64,000 nt of DNA from Hymenobacter latericoloratus (GCF_014199535.1 NZ_JACHNV010000005.1:186001-250000); one strand, 5' to 3'; positions 33,801 to 43,731 are shown, counted from the first letter of the stretch. Numbers and translations are program-made. The notes: a model not told the origin generated them from the letters alone.

Positions 33801-35213
33801 ATGCATTCCATCATTCTACTTTCCGTTCTGGGCCTCGGCAACCTGTTTCTGGGGTTCCGCCGCTCCAACCGGCTGCTGCTCCCGGCGGCCATGCTCATAC
33901 TTGGCCTCGTGCTAACGGTAAATTTCACCGATTGGAATCAAGGGCCACAGTCGTTCTTCAACGACATGCTGGTGGTCGATAATTTCTCGGTGGCCTTCAC
34001 GGGCATTGTGGTCCTGACGGCCCTGGTGCTCCTACCCTTCTCCCAGAAATACGTGCACGACGGGGAGGCCAACCTAGCTGAGTACTACTCGCTGCTGATT
34101 TTCTCACTGGTGGGCGCTATTATGATGGTGGCTTACAACCACCTGCTGATGCTGTTCCTGGGTGTGGAAACCCTGAGCATTGCCATGTACGTGCTGGCCG
34201 GCTCCGATAAGCGCAACCTGCGCTCCAACGAAGCCGCGCTGAAGTACTTCCTGATGGGTTCCTTTACCACGGGCATCCTGCTCTTCGGTATGGCCCTGGT
34301 GTACGGTGCTACCGGCACCTTCGTGCTGCGCGACATCAGCTTCGCGGTGCAGAACCCCGTGAATGCCTCGCTCACGCCGATGCTGTACATTGGCATGCTG
34401 CTGATGTTTATCGGCATGGGCTTTAAAGTATCGGCCGCGCCTTTCCACTTCTGGACGCCCGACGTGTATGAGGGCACGCCTACCTTCTTCACGGCCTTCA
34501 TGAGCACCGTAGTGAAGGCGGCGGGCTTCGCGGCCTTCCTGAAGCTGCTGGTGCAGGCCTTCCCCGCGGCTTCGGCCCAGGGCGTGTGGCTGCCGACCCT
34601 CACGGCCATGTGCGTACTCACGCTGCTGCTCGGCAACGTGGGCGCCGTAACCCAGACCAGCGCCAAGCGCATGCTGGCCTACTCCAGTGTGTCGCACGCG
34701 GGCTACCTGCTGATTGGGCTGGTAGCCTTCAACGGACAGCTGGAAGGCGCTTCGGCCAACGGCCTCTTCTTCTACTCTCTGGCTTACTCGGTGGCTACCG
34801 TGGCCTCGTTTGGGGTGCTGAAGCTGGTAGCCGACGCCCGCGCGCGGGAAGACTACAACGGCCTGAATGGCCTCGCCAAAACCAACCCCTTGCTGGCCTT
34901 CGTCATGACGGTGGCCATGCTGTCGTTGGCGGGTATTCCGCTCACCGGTGGCTTCTTTGGTAAGTTCTTTATCTTCTCGGCCGCCGTTGAAAATGGCTAC
35001 ATTGGCCTCGTGGTATTCGCGGTGGTCATGTCGATGGTGAGTATCTACTACTACCTACGCCCCATCATTGCCATGTACATGCGCGAGGCCGATGACGAAA
35101 CCACCGCTACCCCGGTTCCGGTAACGGGCTTTCAGTCGGCGGCGTTGCTGCTGCTGGCCTTGCTGACGGTGGCACTGGGTGTACTGCCAGGTTTGGTCGC
35201 CGGAATTCTCTAG
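33801..35213 (+). CDS. nuoN: NADH-quinone oxidoreductase subunit N
   Basis: Antiporter-like proton-pumping subunit (ND2-type), 470 residues. Typical segments are LLMLFLGVETLSIAMYVLAG, FKVSAAPFHFWTPDVYEGTP and KRMLAYSSVSHAGYLLIGL. ATG 33801 is preferred to the TTG six bases upstream. It is the last gene of the complex I set, followed by a bidirectional terminator. Together the two blocks supply all 14 classical subunits A to N, with NuoG in its short form. Confidence 0.97.
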   Translation: MHSIILLSVLGLGNLFLGFRRSNRLLLPAAMLILGLVLTVNFTDWNQGPQSFFNDMLVVDNFSVAFTGIVVLTALVLLPFSQKYVHDGEANLAEYYSLLIFSLVGAIMMVAYNHLLMLFLGVETLSIAMYVLAGSDKRNLRSNEAALKYFLMGSFTTGILLFGMALVYGATGTFVLRDISFAVQNPVNASLTPMLYIGMLLMFIGMGFKVSAAPFHFWTPDVYEGTPTFFTAFMSTVVKAAGFAAFLKLLVQAFPAASAQGVWLPTLTAMCVLTLLLGNVGAVTQTSAKRMLAYSSVSHAGYLLIGLVAFNGQLEGASANGLFFYSLAYSVATVASFGVLKLVADARAREDYNGLNGLAKTNPLLAFVMTVAMLSLAGIPLTGGFFGKFFIFSAAVENGYIGLVVFAVVMSMVSIYYYLRPIIAMYMREADDETTATPVPVTGFQSAALLLLALLTVALGVLPGLVAGIL

Positions 35214-35231
35214 CAGATTTGCTACCCCTTA

Positions 35232-35274
35232 AAAACGAAGAAAGCGGCTCTATTAGAGTCGCTTTCTTCGTTTT
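35232..35274. terminator. Bidirectional terminator after nuoN
   Basis: 19-nt arms (35232-35250 with 35256-35274) with a single G-T pair and a 5-nt loop. An A run on the left and a T run on the right serve the convergent nuoN and OmpA-family genes. Confidence 0.88.
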
Positions 35275-35294
35275 ATAAACTACCAACGCCCACC

Positions 35295-36644
35295 TTATTT
35301 TTTCACTACCCGAATGCTGATGCGGCGGTTCAGGGCGCGGCCTTCGGGGGTAGTGTTCGGGGTGATAAAGTACTTACCGCCGTACCCTTTCGCTTGAATT
35401 CGGTTGATATCAACCCCGGAGCTTGCCAGCACCAGCATGGCCGTTTTGGCCCGCTCCTCGCTAAGCTGAAAGTTTTTCATAGCGTTACCAGTGCTGTCGG
35501 TGTATCCCCCAATCTTTACCTGAGAGTTGGGAAAAGTCTTCAGGATACTGGCTACGTTGCGCAACTGCTGAAACGACTCGTCCGTGAGGGTAGTCTGCCC
35601 GGTTTCGAAGTACACCCGGTCGAAATTGATCCAGCCATTGGTGCGATTTACCGAGTCAACCTGCATCCCCGGGTCGGCCAGGAACGTGTACAGGCGGTTT
35701 TCGGTGGAAGTAGCGCCTACCTTTTGCGTGGTTCCATCGGCCAGACGCAGAATCAAAGGCTGCCCTGTGTCGTAGATATACTTATCGTTGACGGGGTCAT
35801 AGCGGCCGGCGGCCGTGGCCTTCACGGGCGCCGGAGCGGCCGTACTCGTGGTTACCAACCCGGAGCGGGGGCTTGAGCTGGTCGTACTCTCTTCGGTATC
35901 ATGGCCGAAAAAGTATCCGAGGCCTACTGCTGTCAGCAGGAGTACCCCCCACGCCCAGGGCTGGCCGGCAATAGGCGACGTGCTGGGGGCAGGCGCAGCC
36001 GGTGCCGGGGTAAAGGTGCGCCCCCCGCCTACTGGCAGCCAGGAGCCGTGGCCGTGCGGCGTTTCCGTTAGGGCGCTACCGGCGGGGGCTACCTCCGGCA
36101 CTGCCGCAAACTCACGAGGGCCGGTTTCCGGGGCCTGCGGACGGGGCGAGCCAGCCAGCAGGAGGCGCTGAAGGGCATCTTCGTCTTGGTGAAGCCAGCG
36201 GGCCAGCGCCGCGGCGTCGAAGCTGTGCTCCTGGCTGTATTCGCCGGCTACCCCCAAGGCAGCTACCGCCGTTACGCTGAGCAGGTAGTTGACGGCGGCC
36301 GAACTGATGCCCGCCGCGGCTGCTATCCGCAGCCCTGTAAAGTTGTAGCTCTCACCCAGCAAGCCCCGCATAAGGGCTTCACCGCGTTGCAGCCAGTTTT
36401 CCTGCCCTGGCCCCAGCAGGTGTTCCAGCACACTAGCCCCGTAGGCTTCCCGGCTGAGCTTCCAGATGGCTTCGGGCCCATCGGGGCCGCTGGCCCGCCC
36501 GGCTAGTGAGTGGGCCACCAGGGGCACTACTTGCCCCAACGCACCCCAAATTCCGGCTTGATTTTCCTGCGTTTCCTGCGCTAGCCGACTAACGACTTCA
36601 CTGGTGAAAAATACTTGTGAGGTGTGTGATGCGGTGTGTTCCAT
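35295..36644 (-). CDS. DUF937/OmpA fusion protein
   Basis: 449-residue envelope protein. The N-terminal ~170 residues are helical and resemble DUF937 (GIWGALGQVVPLVAHSL, GLRIAAAAGISSAAVNYLL), followed by a Pro/Ala/Ser-rich linker and one membrane helix (PWAWGVLLLTAVGLGYFFG, about residue 255). The C-terminal ~120 residues are an OmpA-like peptidoglycan-binding domain (FDRVYFETGQTTLTDES, KIGGYTDSTGNAMKNFQLSEERA, GYGGKYFI...GRALNRRISI). It has no cleaved signal, so it is probably a type II inner-membrane protein reaching peptidoglycan. ATG 36644 begins the conserved helix region. Single gene. Confidence 0.87.
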   Translation of the reverse strand: MEHTASHTSQVFFTSEVVSRLAQETQENQAGIWGALGQVVPLVAHSLAGRASGPDGPEAIWKLSREAYGASVLEHLLGPGQENWLQRGEALMRGLLGESYNFTGLRIAAAAGISSAAVNYLLSVTAVAALGVAGEYSQEHSFDAAALARWLHQDEDALQRLLLAGSPRPQAPETGPREFAAVPEVAPAGSALTETPHGHGSWLPVGGGRTFTPAPAAPAPSTSPIAGQPWAWGVLLLTAVGLGYFFGHDTEESTTSSSPRSGLVTTSTAAPAPVKATAAGRYDPVNDKYIYDTGQPLILRLADGTTQKVGATSTENRLYTFLADPGMQVDSVNRTNGWINFDRVYFETGQTTLTDESFQQLRNVASILKTFPNSQVKIGGYTDSTGNAMKNFQLSEERAKTAMLVLASSGVDINRIQAKGYGGKYFITPNTTPEGRALNRRISIRVVKK

Positions 36645-36686
36645 AACAGTCCATTCCCTTTCTGTCCAACATACCACAAAGTACAA

Positions 36687-36885
36687 TTATTTATTGTAAT
36701 AATTATTTTATAATTAAGATTAATTTTTCTTTTTTCAAGGTTGAGCTTTAGAATCAGGCTGGCTGTGGAGGCAGTCTTTGCTACTGCTTTTCAGACCTGC
36801 TTCAGCCAACTACCCTTCTATAAGCGGACATAAGGCAGTACTGAAGCCAAGCCCAAATAGATGAGTTTACTTTGACTTAATTGCC
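36687..36885. other. AT-rich intergenic region
   Basis: About 200 bp including a very AT-rich stretch around 36680-36740. It should carry the promoter of the OmpA-family gene. A TACTTTG on the minus strand near 36672-36678 is one base short of the -7 consensus. No gene or hairpin of note. Confidence 0.4.
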
Positions 36886-37674
36886 TTATACGCGCCGTAG
36901 TACGGTTTCCTGATCCGCGTACACAATAGCTTCGTCGCCGAACGGATCTTCACCGCGAAACTTCTGCAACAGCCGGGCCGTGGTTACAATGTCCTTCTGA
37001 CAATAGCGGGCAATGCGGGGCAAATCGTTTTCCTCGTAGTACACCCGCGCTACGTCCTTGCCCTGGATGTCGTCTTTGGGGGTAGGAATGCCGAACATGG
37101 CCGCCAGCAAACCCAGGGACGTGAAGGATTTCCGGTCGCCGAACTTCCAGAGCTCCATGGTATCCAAGTGGAGTACCTCCCAGGGCTTTTTACCGGCCGT
37201 ATCCAGGTGCGGCGGCAAAGGCAGCCCATTGATAAGCATGCGGCGCGACAGGTAGGGCAGGTCGAACTCCTTGGCATTATGCCCGCACAGCCGGAACTGC
37301 GGCCGGTGACTAATGACAGCGCTGAACTCCTGCAGCAGTTGCCGCTCATCGTGCCCGTAAAAGGACTTCACGCTGAAGCGCACTTCTCCTTCAGCGTTAT
37401 ACCGAAACCGTCCTAGCGAGATGCATACTACCCGGCCAAACTCAGCGTAGATACCGGCCTGCTCAAACAAGTTGGCGGCATGTAGGGTATCGGGCAGGGG
37501 CGCAATGTGGTCGTGGTGCGAAATCCAGCCTTTCTCGCGCCGCAGGGCGTGGCACTTGTGCTCCCACAGCTCTTTTAGCATCTCCTCCAGATCGTCGTGG
37601 CAGCCTACGCAGGGTACGGTTTCGATGTCGAGCACGAATACCTCATCAAGTTTCAGGTCGCGGAGCAGGCGCAT
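36886..37674 (-). CDS. 3'-5' exonuclease, PolB-like DEDDy family
   Basis: 262-residue cytoplasmic nuclease of the RNase-H-like fold, the stand-alone family related to the proofreading domain of family-B DNA polymerases. Metal-binding acids are visible as Asp and Glu in VFVLDIETVPC (Exo I), Asp in LCGHNAKEFDLPYL (Exo II), and Tyr/Asp in RYCQKDIVTTARLL (Exo III, the YxxxD of the DEDDy class). No polymerase domain follows. ATG 37674 was chosen because the longer frame upstream runs into the antisense of the sdpI-like gene. It acts on single-stranded 3' ends; the physiological substrate is unknown. Confidence 0.9.
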   Translation of the reverse strand: MRLLRDLKLDEVFVLDIETVPCVGCHDDLEEMLKELWEHKCHALRREKGWISHHDHIAPLPDTLHAANLFEQAGIYAEFGRVVCISLGRFRYNAEGEVRFSVKSFYGHDERQLLQEFSAVISHRPQFRLCGHNAKEFDLPYLSRRMLINGLPLPPHLDTAGKKPWEVLHLDTMELWKFGDRKSFTSLGLLAAMFGIPTPKDDIQGKDVARVYYEENDLPRIARYCQKDIVTTARLLQKFRGEDPFGDEAIVYADQETVLRRV

Positions 37675-37778
37675 ACAGGCACGGGTTGGAAGCCAGGAGA
37701 AGAAGGAAAGATAGAAGAAACCGCCAGAATTGAATAGTTGCTGGCTTTTTACTTTCCTGCTGGCATCTGCCTCACCCC

Positions 37779-38432
37779 TTAGCGAGCCGCCGTTATTTCC
37801 TGCCGATAGAGCCAATAGGAATAGGCGTACACGGCTACCGTCGTCCCCAGCAGCCCCGCCACCAGCACGCCCGTTGCTACCTCCCCTAGCCCTGCCAAAG
37901 CCAGCAACGTGCTCAGCACCCCGGTAGCAAAGAACAGCCAGCCGCCCAGCCGGTGCGTCCGCGTCCAGATCAGCGGAAACTCCAGGGCCCAGGGCGTTTT
38001 GAACCCGACGAAGTAATTGGGCTGCACTGTTGTGAGGTAGTTGCCCATCAGGGCGAAAAACACACCCATCACAACCGCCAGCCCCCGCCCCGGCTGCACG
38101 GCGGGGTGCAGGGCCGCGTACAGGCTGAACAGGCTGAGGCCGCTCATCAGGGCTACCAGCAGCAGTTGCAGCTTCTGGTAGTTCGTGGTGCCGGCATCCA
38201 GGCGCCTTTTGGGGTCGAGGCGGGGTAGGAAAGTCAGCAGCAGGTAAGTGCCCATTGGCAGGCCCAGGCAGAGCAGCCACATGTTTTCTTTCGCCGTAAA
38301 GCCGTCGGCAGCACCGGCCGCATTGAAGTGGGTCGGAATCTGGGTCGGCAGCGCGGGCCAGGTATAAGCCAGATAGGCGGCTGGCAGCACCAATACTACC
38401 AAGGTCAGCAGTTTCCAGATGGTCGTCTTCAT
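37779..38432 (-). CDS. SdpI/DUF1648 family membrane protein
   Basis: 217-residue polytopic membrane protein with about six helices. The N-terminal half is a DUF1648 domain (LPAAYLAYTWPALPTQIPTHFNAAG) and the second half carries the SdpI-type signature (NYFVGFKTPWALEFPLIWTRTHRLGG). In Bacillus subtilis, SdpI gives immunity to the SDP toxin and sequesters the repressor SdpR. Here the start overlaps the stop of an SdpR-like regulator (ATGA, 38429-38432), so the two are one operon in the same arrangement. No toxin gene lies adjacent. Confidence 0.88.
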   Translation of the reverse strand: MKTTIWKLLTLVVLVLPAAYLAYTWPALPTQIPTHFNAAGAADGFTAKENMWLLCLGLPMGTYLLLTFLPRLDPKRRLDAGTTNYQKLQLLLVALMSGLSLFSLYAALHPAVQPGRGLAVVMGVFFALMGNYLTTVQPNYFVGFKTPWALEFPLIWTRTHRLGGWLFFATGVLSTLLALAGLGEVATGVLVAGLLGTTVAVYAYSYWLYRQEITAAR

Positions 38433-38701
38433 GCGTTCGTATCGTTACCGGGTTTGAATTGCAGGAGCCAGCCCAGCAGCTCGTCCATCACGGTCATGTT
38501 CAGGGTGTAGGTCACGAACTGGCCCTGCTTGTCGCTGGTCACCAGCTCGGCCTGTCTCAGCAAATCCAGGTGGTGGCTGATGGTAGGCTTAGAGAACTGG
38601 AAGTGCTCGGCTATTTCGCCGGCCGTGCGTGGCTGCTGGCGTAGCAACTCCAGAATGGCGCGGCGCGTGGGGTCGTTGAGGGCTTTAAAGAGAGCGTTCA
38701 A
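38429..38701 (-). CDS. ArsR-family repressor, SdpR-like
   Basis: 90-residue winged-helix regulator. The N-terminal LFKALNDPTRRAILELLRQQPRTAGEIAEHFQFSKPTISHHL core, quoted in parts here, is typical of autorepressors such as SdpR (ALNDPTRRAILELL; FQFSKPTISHHLDLL), and the tail GQFVTYTLNMTVMDELLGWLL is the SdpR-type dimerisation helix. It has no metal-binding cysteines. It is translationally coupled to the SdpI-like gene and divergent from a DUF2314 lipoprotein gene across ~90 bp, where it probably binds its own promoter. Confidence 0.88.
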   Translation of the reverse strand: MNALFKALNDPTRRAILELLRQQPRTAGEIAEHFQFSKPTISHHLDLLRQAELVTSDKQGQFVTYTLNMTVMDELLGWLLQFKPGNDTNA

Positions 38702-38792
38702 GATTGATTAGATGTTTAGACAAATATCTAATTATATCCGAAAGAAGCAATCTGTACTCGCCTATATTTGGAGTAGTTTCTTCCCTACCCCT

Positions 38793-39296
38793 ATGCGAAT
38801 TAGTATTCCAATAGCATCAGGTATTCTACTTGCTCTTGTCAGCTGTACTATCTCAACTGATAAAGTAGAGCGGCCAGGCGAGCCTGCTATTTACAATGTA
38901 ACGGCTGAGGATACGGAAATGAACCACGCTATAAGGCAGGGTAAAGCTACCTTACCTCAGTTCTTGGCTACCATCAGTAAAGCTGATTCGACTATCTCCA
39001 ACCCAGCCGTAAAAGTTCATTACGACGATGGGGAGAGAAAGGAGTTTTTATGGATTGGCGACCCAATTTTAGAAGAGGGCCAGTGGTACGGCACTGTAGA
39101 CAACACACCGGAGTACACAAAGCAAGTTGTTGCAGGGCAGAAAGTGCGCATTGATACTGCCATAGTAGTTGACTGGAATTACACCCAGAACAACCATTTG
39201 GTAGGAGGATATACCGTCAAACTTCTGCGTAATAGAATGACACCCGAGGAAAGAGCAGAATTTGACCAATCAACCGATTTAATATTCGACAGGTAG
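38793..39296 (+). CDS. DUF2314 domain lipoprotein
   Basis: 167-residue predicted lipoprotein; MRISIPIASGILLALVSC is a classic lipoprotein signal with Cys at residue 18. The mature region matches the DUF2314 pattern: EMNHAIRQGKATLPQFL, KEFLWIGDPILEEGQWYGTVDNTP, GQKVRIDTAIVVDWNYT, GGYTVKLL. Function of DUF2314 is unknown. ATG 38793 follows a CCTACCCCT string, as in two other genes here, and the upstream open frame lacks a signal peptide. The gene is AT-richer than its neighbours. It is divergent from the sdpR-like gene. Confidence 0.8.
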   Translation: MRISIPIASGILLALVSCTISTDKVERPGEPAIYNVTAEDTEMNHAIRQGKATLPQFLATISKADSTISNPAVKVHYDDGERKEFLWIGDPILEEGQWYGTVDNTPEYTKQVVAGQKVRIDTAIVVDWNYTQNNHLVGGYTVKLLRNRMTPEERAEFDQSTDLIFDR

Positions 39297-39347
39297 TAAA
39301 CCAGGAAGCGGCGCCTGCTGTATCAGGAGCTGTTTCTGGTTTATTGC

Positions 39348-39734
39348 TTATCGTGTAGCGAATTGCATAGCCCACGCCTTTAATTCCTTGGCAGTAATTG
39401 TCAGAGTTGAAACTCTCGCGTAAAAACGCGGCGTGAAGCTCGAAGGCCTGTGAATTTCCAATGTGTATCCATTACGGTCAGATTCCAGATTCACGACCAA
39501 TTTCTTCCAGGGCTGCCAGCCAAACTCTTTTGTCCAGATGCGCTCTGGGGTTAAACGCAGCAGCACGTCGCTCTCTCGTAAACGCAAGCTAGCTATGTGA
39601 ACTGTTACTGCTCCCGCCAATAAGAGTATTAATCCGGCAATTGTTGGGCTTAGTGCTATACCTGTTCCTAACAATACCAGTCCTAATGCCACTTGTAACC
39701 AAGCACTCCACCGGTTATATCGTACTTCCACCAT
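39348..39734 (-). CDS. Hypothetical two-helix membrane protein
   Basis: 128-residue protein with two adjacent hydrophobic helices (AWLQVALGLVLLGTGIAL and IAGLILLLAGAVTVHIASL) and a soluble ~75-residue C-terminal domain made of short strands (VLLRLTPERIWTKEFGW, KKLVVNLESDRNGYTLEI, VSTLTITAKELKAWAM). This layout resembles small membrane-anchored PH-like proteins, but the match is too weak to name a family. It lies downstream of aspS on the same strand, but the aspS terminator lies between. Composition is moderately AT-rich. Confidence 0.65.
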   Translation of the reverse strand: MVEVRYNRWSAWLQVALGLVLLGTGIALSPTIAGLILLLAGAVTVHIASLRLRESDVLLRLTPERIWTKEFGWQPWKKLVVNLESDRNGYTLEIHRPSSFTPRFYARVSTLTITAKELKAWAMQFATR

Positions 39735-39751
39735 AGTGTGTACTCATAAAA

Positions 39752-39791
39752 CAGGTCCCGTTATTTGCAGTGATGCAAACAACGGGACCTG
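39752..39791 (-). terminator. Terminator-like hairpin after aspS
   Basis: 11-bp outer stem (39752-39762 with 39781-39791) plus an inner TTGCA/TGCAA stem. It lies 23 bp past the aspS stop codon; in that direction AT-rich sequence follows (TTTTATGAGTA). Confidence 0.7.
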
Positions 39792-39814
39792 ACGCATAAA
39801 CCGAAAAGTACCCT

Positions 39815-41578
<1,764 letters not shown>

Positions 41579-41582
41579 TTTG

Positions 41583-41672
41583 TTAGAGCTGAGAAGTGAG
41601 ACCTTAGCACTAAGAGGATAGAAGTAGCGCGGGCCGGTCGGCTTTTCTCACTTCTGGCTCCTCAGAGCTAAG
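41583..41672. repeat. Imperfect inverted repeat upstream of aspS
   Basis: A 10-bp perfect core (AGAAGTGAGA 41592-41601 with TCTCACTTCT 41646-41655) is flanked by weaker complementarity (TTAGAGCTGAG with CTCAGAGCTAA). It starts 5 bp from the aspS start codon, in the presumed leader or promoter. The rest of the gap to 41885 shows no gene. Confidence 0.5.
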
Positions 41673-41885
41673 TTCTATAATAGCGGCGAAGGTAGGCAGG
41701 AAATTCAGTCAAATGCTGAAAAAACGTCGGGCCGGGAACGGTACTGCAGCGGTACTGAGTTGAGGAAAACGATGATTTCATCGGTGCCACTGGCTTTTTT
41801 GTCGGCTACCCCTAAATCCGGCACGGAGTATGCAAACCGCATTTCCAGAACCAACATTCAGGTGCCACAACCTTTTTTACGCTAT

Positions 41886-42338
41886 ATGAAACGCCCCGTT
41901 CTGCTCGCCCTGGCTGCCACGCTGCTCTCTTTTTCAGCCGCCCAGGCCCAGACCAAGGTTAAAACCAAATCCAAGGCTGCTAATGGCACGGAAGTAAAGG
42001 CCAAGTCGGAGGTAGAGCCGGTAACGCTGAACGGGCCCATTAAGCGCGTGGAAACACTCTCGGGTATTGATGTATTCCCGTCGTCAAGCGGCCAGAGCAT
42101 CATGCTTAGCTTCACCCAACAGTTTACCAAGCCCGGTACGCTGGTGATGACCAACTATAAGAAGCAGGCTGTGTATACCACCGAGCTCGACCCGCAGAAC
42201 AACACCGGGGAGCCCGTAGATCTGGGGCGCATTCCGGCTGGTACTTACCTCATCGAGGCTAAAACCGGCAACTACGTGTACTGGAAGAAAGTGAGCATCA
42301 AGTACCCATCGGCTCCGGTTTCCAAGAAGCGCCGCTAA
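41886..42338 (+). CDS. Secreted hypothetical protein
   Basis: 150-residue exported protein. Signal peptide MKRPVLLALAATLLSFSAAQAQ, a Lys/Ala-rich spacer (TKVKTKSKAANGTEVKAK), then one ~95-residue beta-sandwich domain. The end (LGRIPAGTYLIEAKTGNYVYWKKVSIK) resembles the C-terminal strands of type IX secretion sorting domains or DUF3244-like modules, but the match is not good enough to call. ATG 41886 opens the signal peptide; the upstream frame is not credible. It ends at a terminator 78 bp downstream. Confidence 0.7.
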   Translation: MKRPVLLALAATLLSFSAAQAQTKVKTKSKAANGTEVKAKSEVEPVTLNGPIKRVETLSGIDVFPSSSGQSIMLSFTQQFTKPGTLVMTNYKKQAVYTTELDPQNNTGEPVDLGRIPAGTYLIEAKTGNYVYWKKVSIKYPSAPVSKKRR

Positions 42339-42415
42339 ATCACGGACTAAACGGATTTGTCGGATTGCACGGGTTCGTTTTGTTGTTTGATCCCCGTTAG
42401 GGCAGATTTTTTTAC

Positions 42416-42452
42416 GCTCCGAAGTCGTTAGGGCTTCGGAGCTTTGCTTTTG
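42416..42452 (+). terminator. Rho-independent terminator
   Basis: 9-bp stem GCTCCGAAG (42416-42424) with CTTCGGAGC (42434-42442), 9-nt loop, then TTTGCTTTTG. It follows the secreted protein gene. Confidence 0.7.
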
Positions 42453-42525
42453 CGGAGCGCCGGCTATTCAGTCCAGACCTAGTAGGCTGGCGTTTCCCTA
42501 CCCCCTCTCGCCTTCTGAACCCTCT

Positions 42526-43089
42526 ATGACCATGACTCGTTTTTTCCGATTTACTTCCTTGCTGCTGGCGCTGGGTGCTCTGGTGGCTTTTGCCGGGCCC
42601 AAGCTTAAAAAAACGGCCATTGGGCAAAACATTACGCTCGGGGTACCAGAAGGCTTCGCGGCCCTGCCCGATGATGGTATTGCCGCCAAGTACCCGGCAG
42701 CGCGTAAGCCCCTGGCTGTATTCAGCAACCCCAGCGGCCGCATCGACCTGAGCGTGGCCCAGAAGCCGACCACCTTCAGCAACCGTGACTACGCCCTGCT
42801 GCTCAAGATTTACAAGGCCAGCATCCAGAACATGTACTCCAAGGTGCAGTTTTTGCAGGAAGACATTCGCACCGTGAATAAGCGCGACTACGTGGCCCTG
42901 GAATTCGTTTCGACGGTAACCGACAACCGCCGGGGTGGCAACTTGGCGCCCGTGCGCAAGTACCAGTTCGTGCAGTACGCCATTGAAGGCAACCAACTCT
43001 ACGTTTTCACCTTCGTGGCCCCCGCCGAAGAGCAGGCTCAGTGGCAACCTACCGCCCAGGCCGTAATGGGCAGCGTAACGATGAAGTGA
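42526..43089 (+). CDS. Secreted hypothetical protein
   Basis: 187-residue exported protein with signal peptide (MTRFFRFTSLLLALGALVAFAG). The mature domain (QNITLGVPEGFAAL, RIDLSVAQKPTTFSNRDYALLLKIYKAS, RDYVALEFVST, YVFTFVAPAEEQAQWQPTAQAVMGSV) resembles PsbP/DcrB-like alpha/beta proteins that begin with a peptide fitting x-LxLPeGw. A firm family name is not possible from the sequence alone. ATG 42526 or 42532 can serve as start. It may be co-transcribed with tadA through the hairpin at 43101. Confidence 0.7.
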   Translation: MTMTRFFRFTSLLLALGALVAFAGPKLKKTAIGQNITLGVPEGFAALPDDGIAAKYPAARKPLAVFSNPSGRIDLSVAQKPTTFSNRDYALLLKIYKASIQNMYSKVQFLQEDIRTVNKRDYVALEFVSTVTDNRRGGNLAPVRKYQFVQYAIEGNQLYVFTFVAPAEEQAQWQPTAQAVMGSVTMK

Positions 43090-43100
43090 AATGGTGAGAT

Positions 43101-43171
43101 GGTGAAATAGTGAGTTTGATGTTCTATTTGCACCCTTGAAGTTACCCAAACATCAAACTCACTATTTCACC
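43101..43171 (+). repeat. Perfect inverted repeat ending at the tadA start
   Basis: 23-bp perfect arms (43101-43123 with 43149-43171) and a 25-nt loop. The right arm ends 4 nt before the tadA ATG. The left arm belongs to a GGTGAAATAGTGAG-style tract that starts inside the preceding stop region. Confidence 0.85.
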
Positions 43172-43175
43172 GCCC

Positions 43176-43622
43176 ATGACTCTTTCGCTTTATTCCGACG
43201 AGCAGTACATGCGGGAGGCGCTGAAACAGGCGCGCTACGCTTTTGAGGAGGAAGAAATTCCGATTGGTGCGGTGGTCGTGCTGGACAAGCGCATTATTGC
43301 CCGGGCCTATAACCAAACCGAGAAGCTGCAGGACGTAACGGCCCACGCCGAAATGCTGGCCCTGACGGCCGCGGCCAACCACCTGGGCAACAAATACCTC
43401 ACCGACTGCACCCTGTACGTGACCGTGGAGCCCTGCGTAATGTGCGCCGGCGCCACGGCCTGGGCTCAGGTACGGCGGGTGGTGTATGGAGCCCACGAGC
43501 CCAAGTTCGGGTTTCGGCGGCACGGCAACCTGCTGCACCCCCGGGCCGAGCTGGTAAGCGGCATCTTGAGCCACGAGAGTGAGGAGTTGATGCGGGAATT
43601 CTTCGCGCAAAAGCGGAAATAG
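43176..43622 (+). CDS. tadA: tRNA adenosine(34) deaminase / nucleoside deaminase
   Basis: 148-residue zinc deaminase of the cytidine-deaminase fold, deaminating A34 to inosine in the tRNA-Arg(ACG) anticodon. The zinc site is His57-Ala-Glu59 (AHAEM), with Glu as proton shuttle, and Cys87 and Cys90 (PCVMCAGA). RRVVYGAHEPKFGF and the C-terminal helix with SEELMREFF match TadA rather than guanine deaminase. Start ATG 43176 gives the normal length and lies just after a stable hairpin, which could affect translation. Confidence 0.92.
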   Translation: MTLSLYSDEQYMREALKQARYAFEEEEIPIGAVVVLDKRIIARAYNQTEKLQDVTAHAEMLALTAAANHLGNKYLTDCTLYVTVEPCVMCAGATAWAQVRRVVYGAHEPKFGFRRHGNLLHPRAELVSGILSHESEELMREFFAQKRK

Positions 43623-43731
43623 CCTACTTTTGGCCGCCTCCGTAACCCTGAGGTGCCCGCGGCGGTTATAGCTGCAGGTACCCCGGAGCGGCGGCGTCGC
43701 TTCCTCTTTCCACCAATCAAACCTTTCTGTT

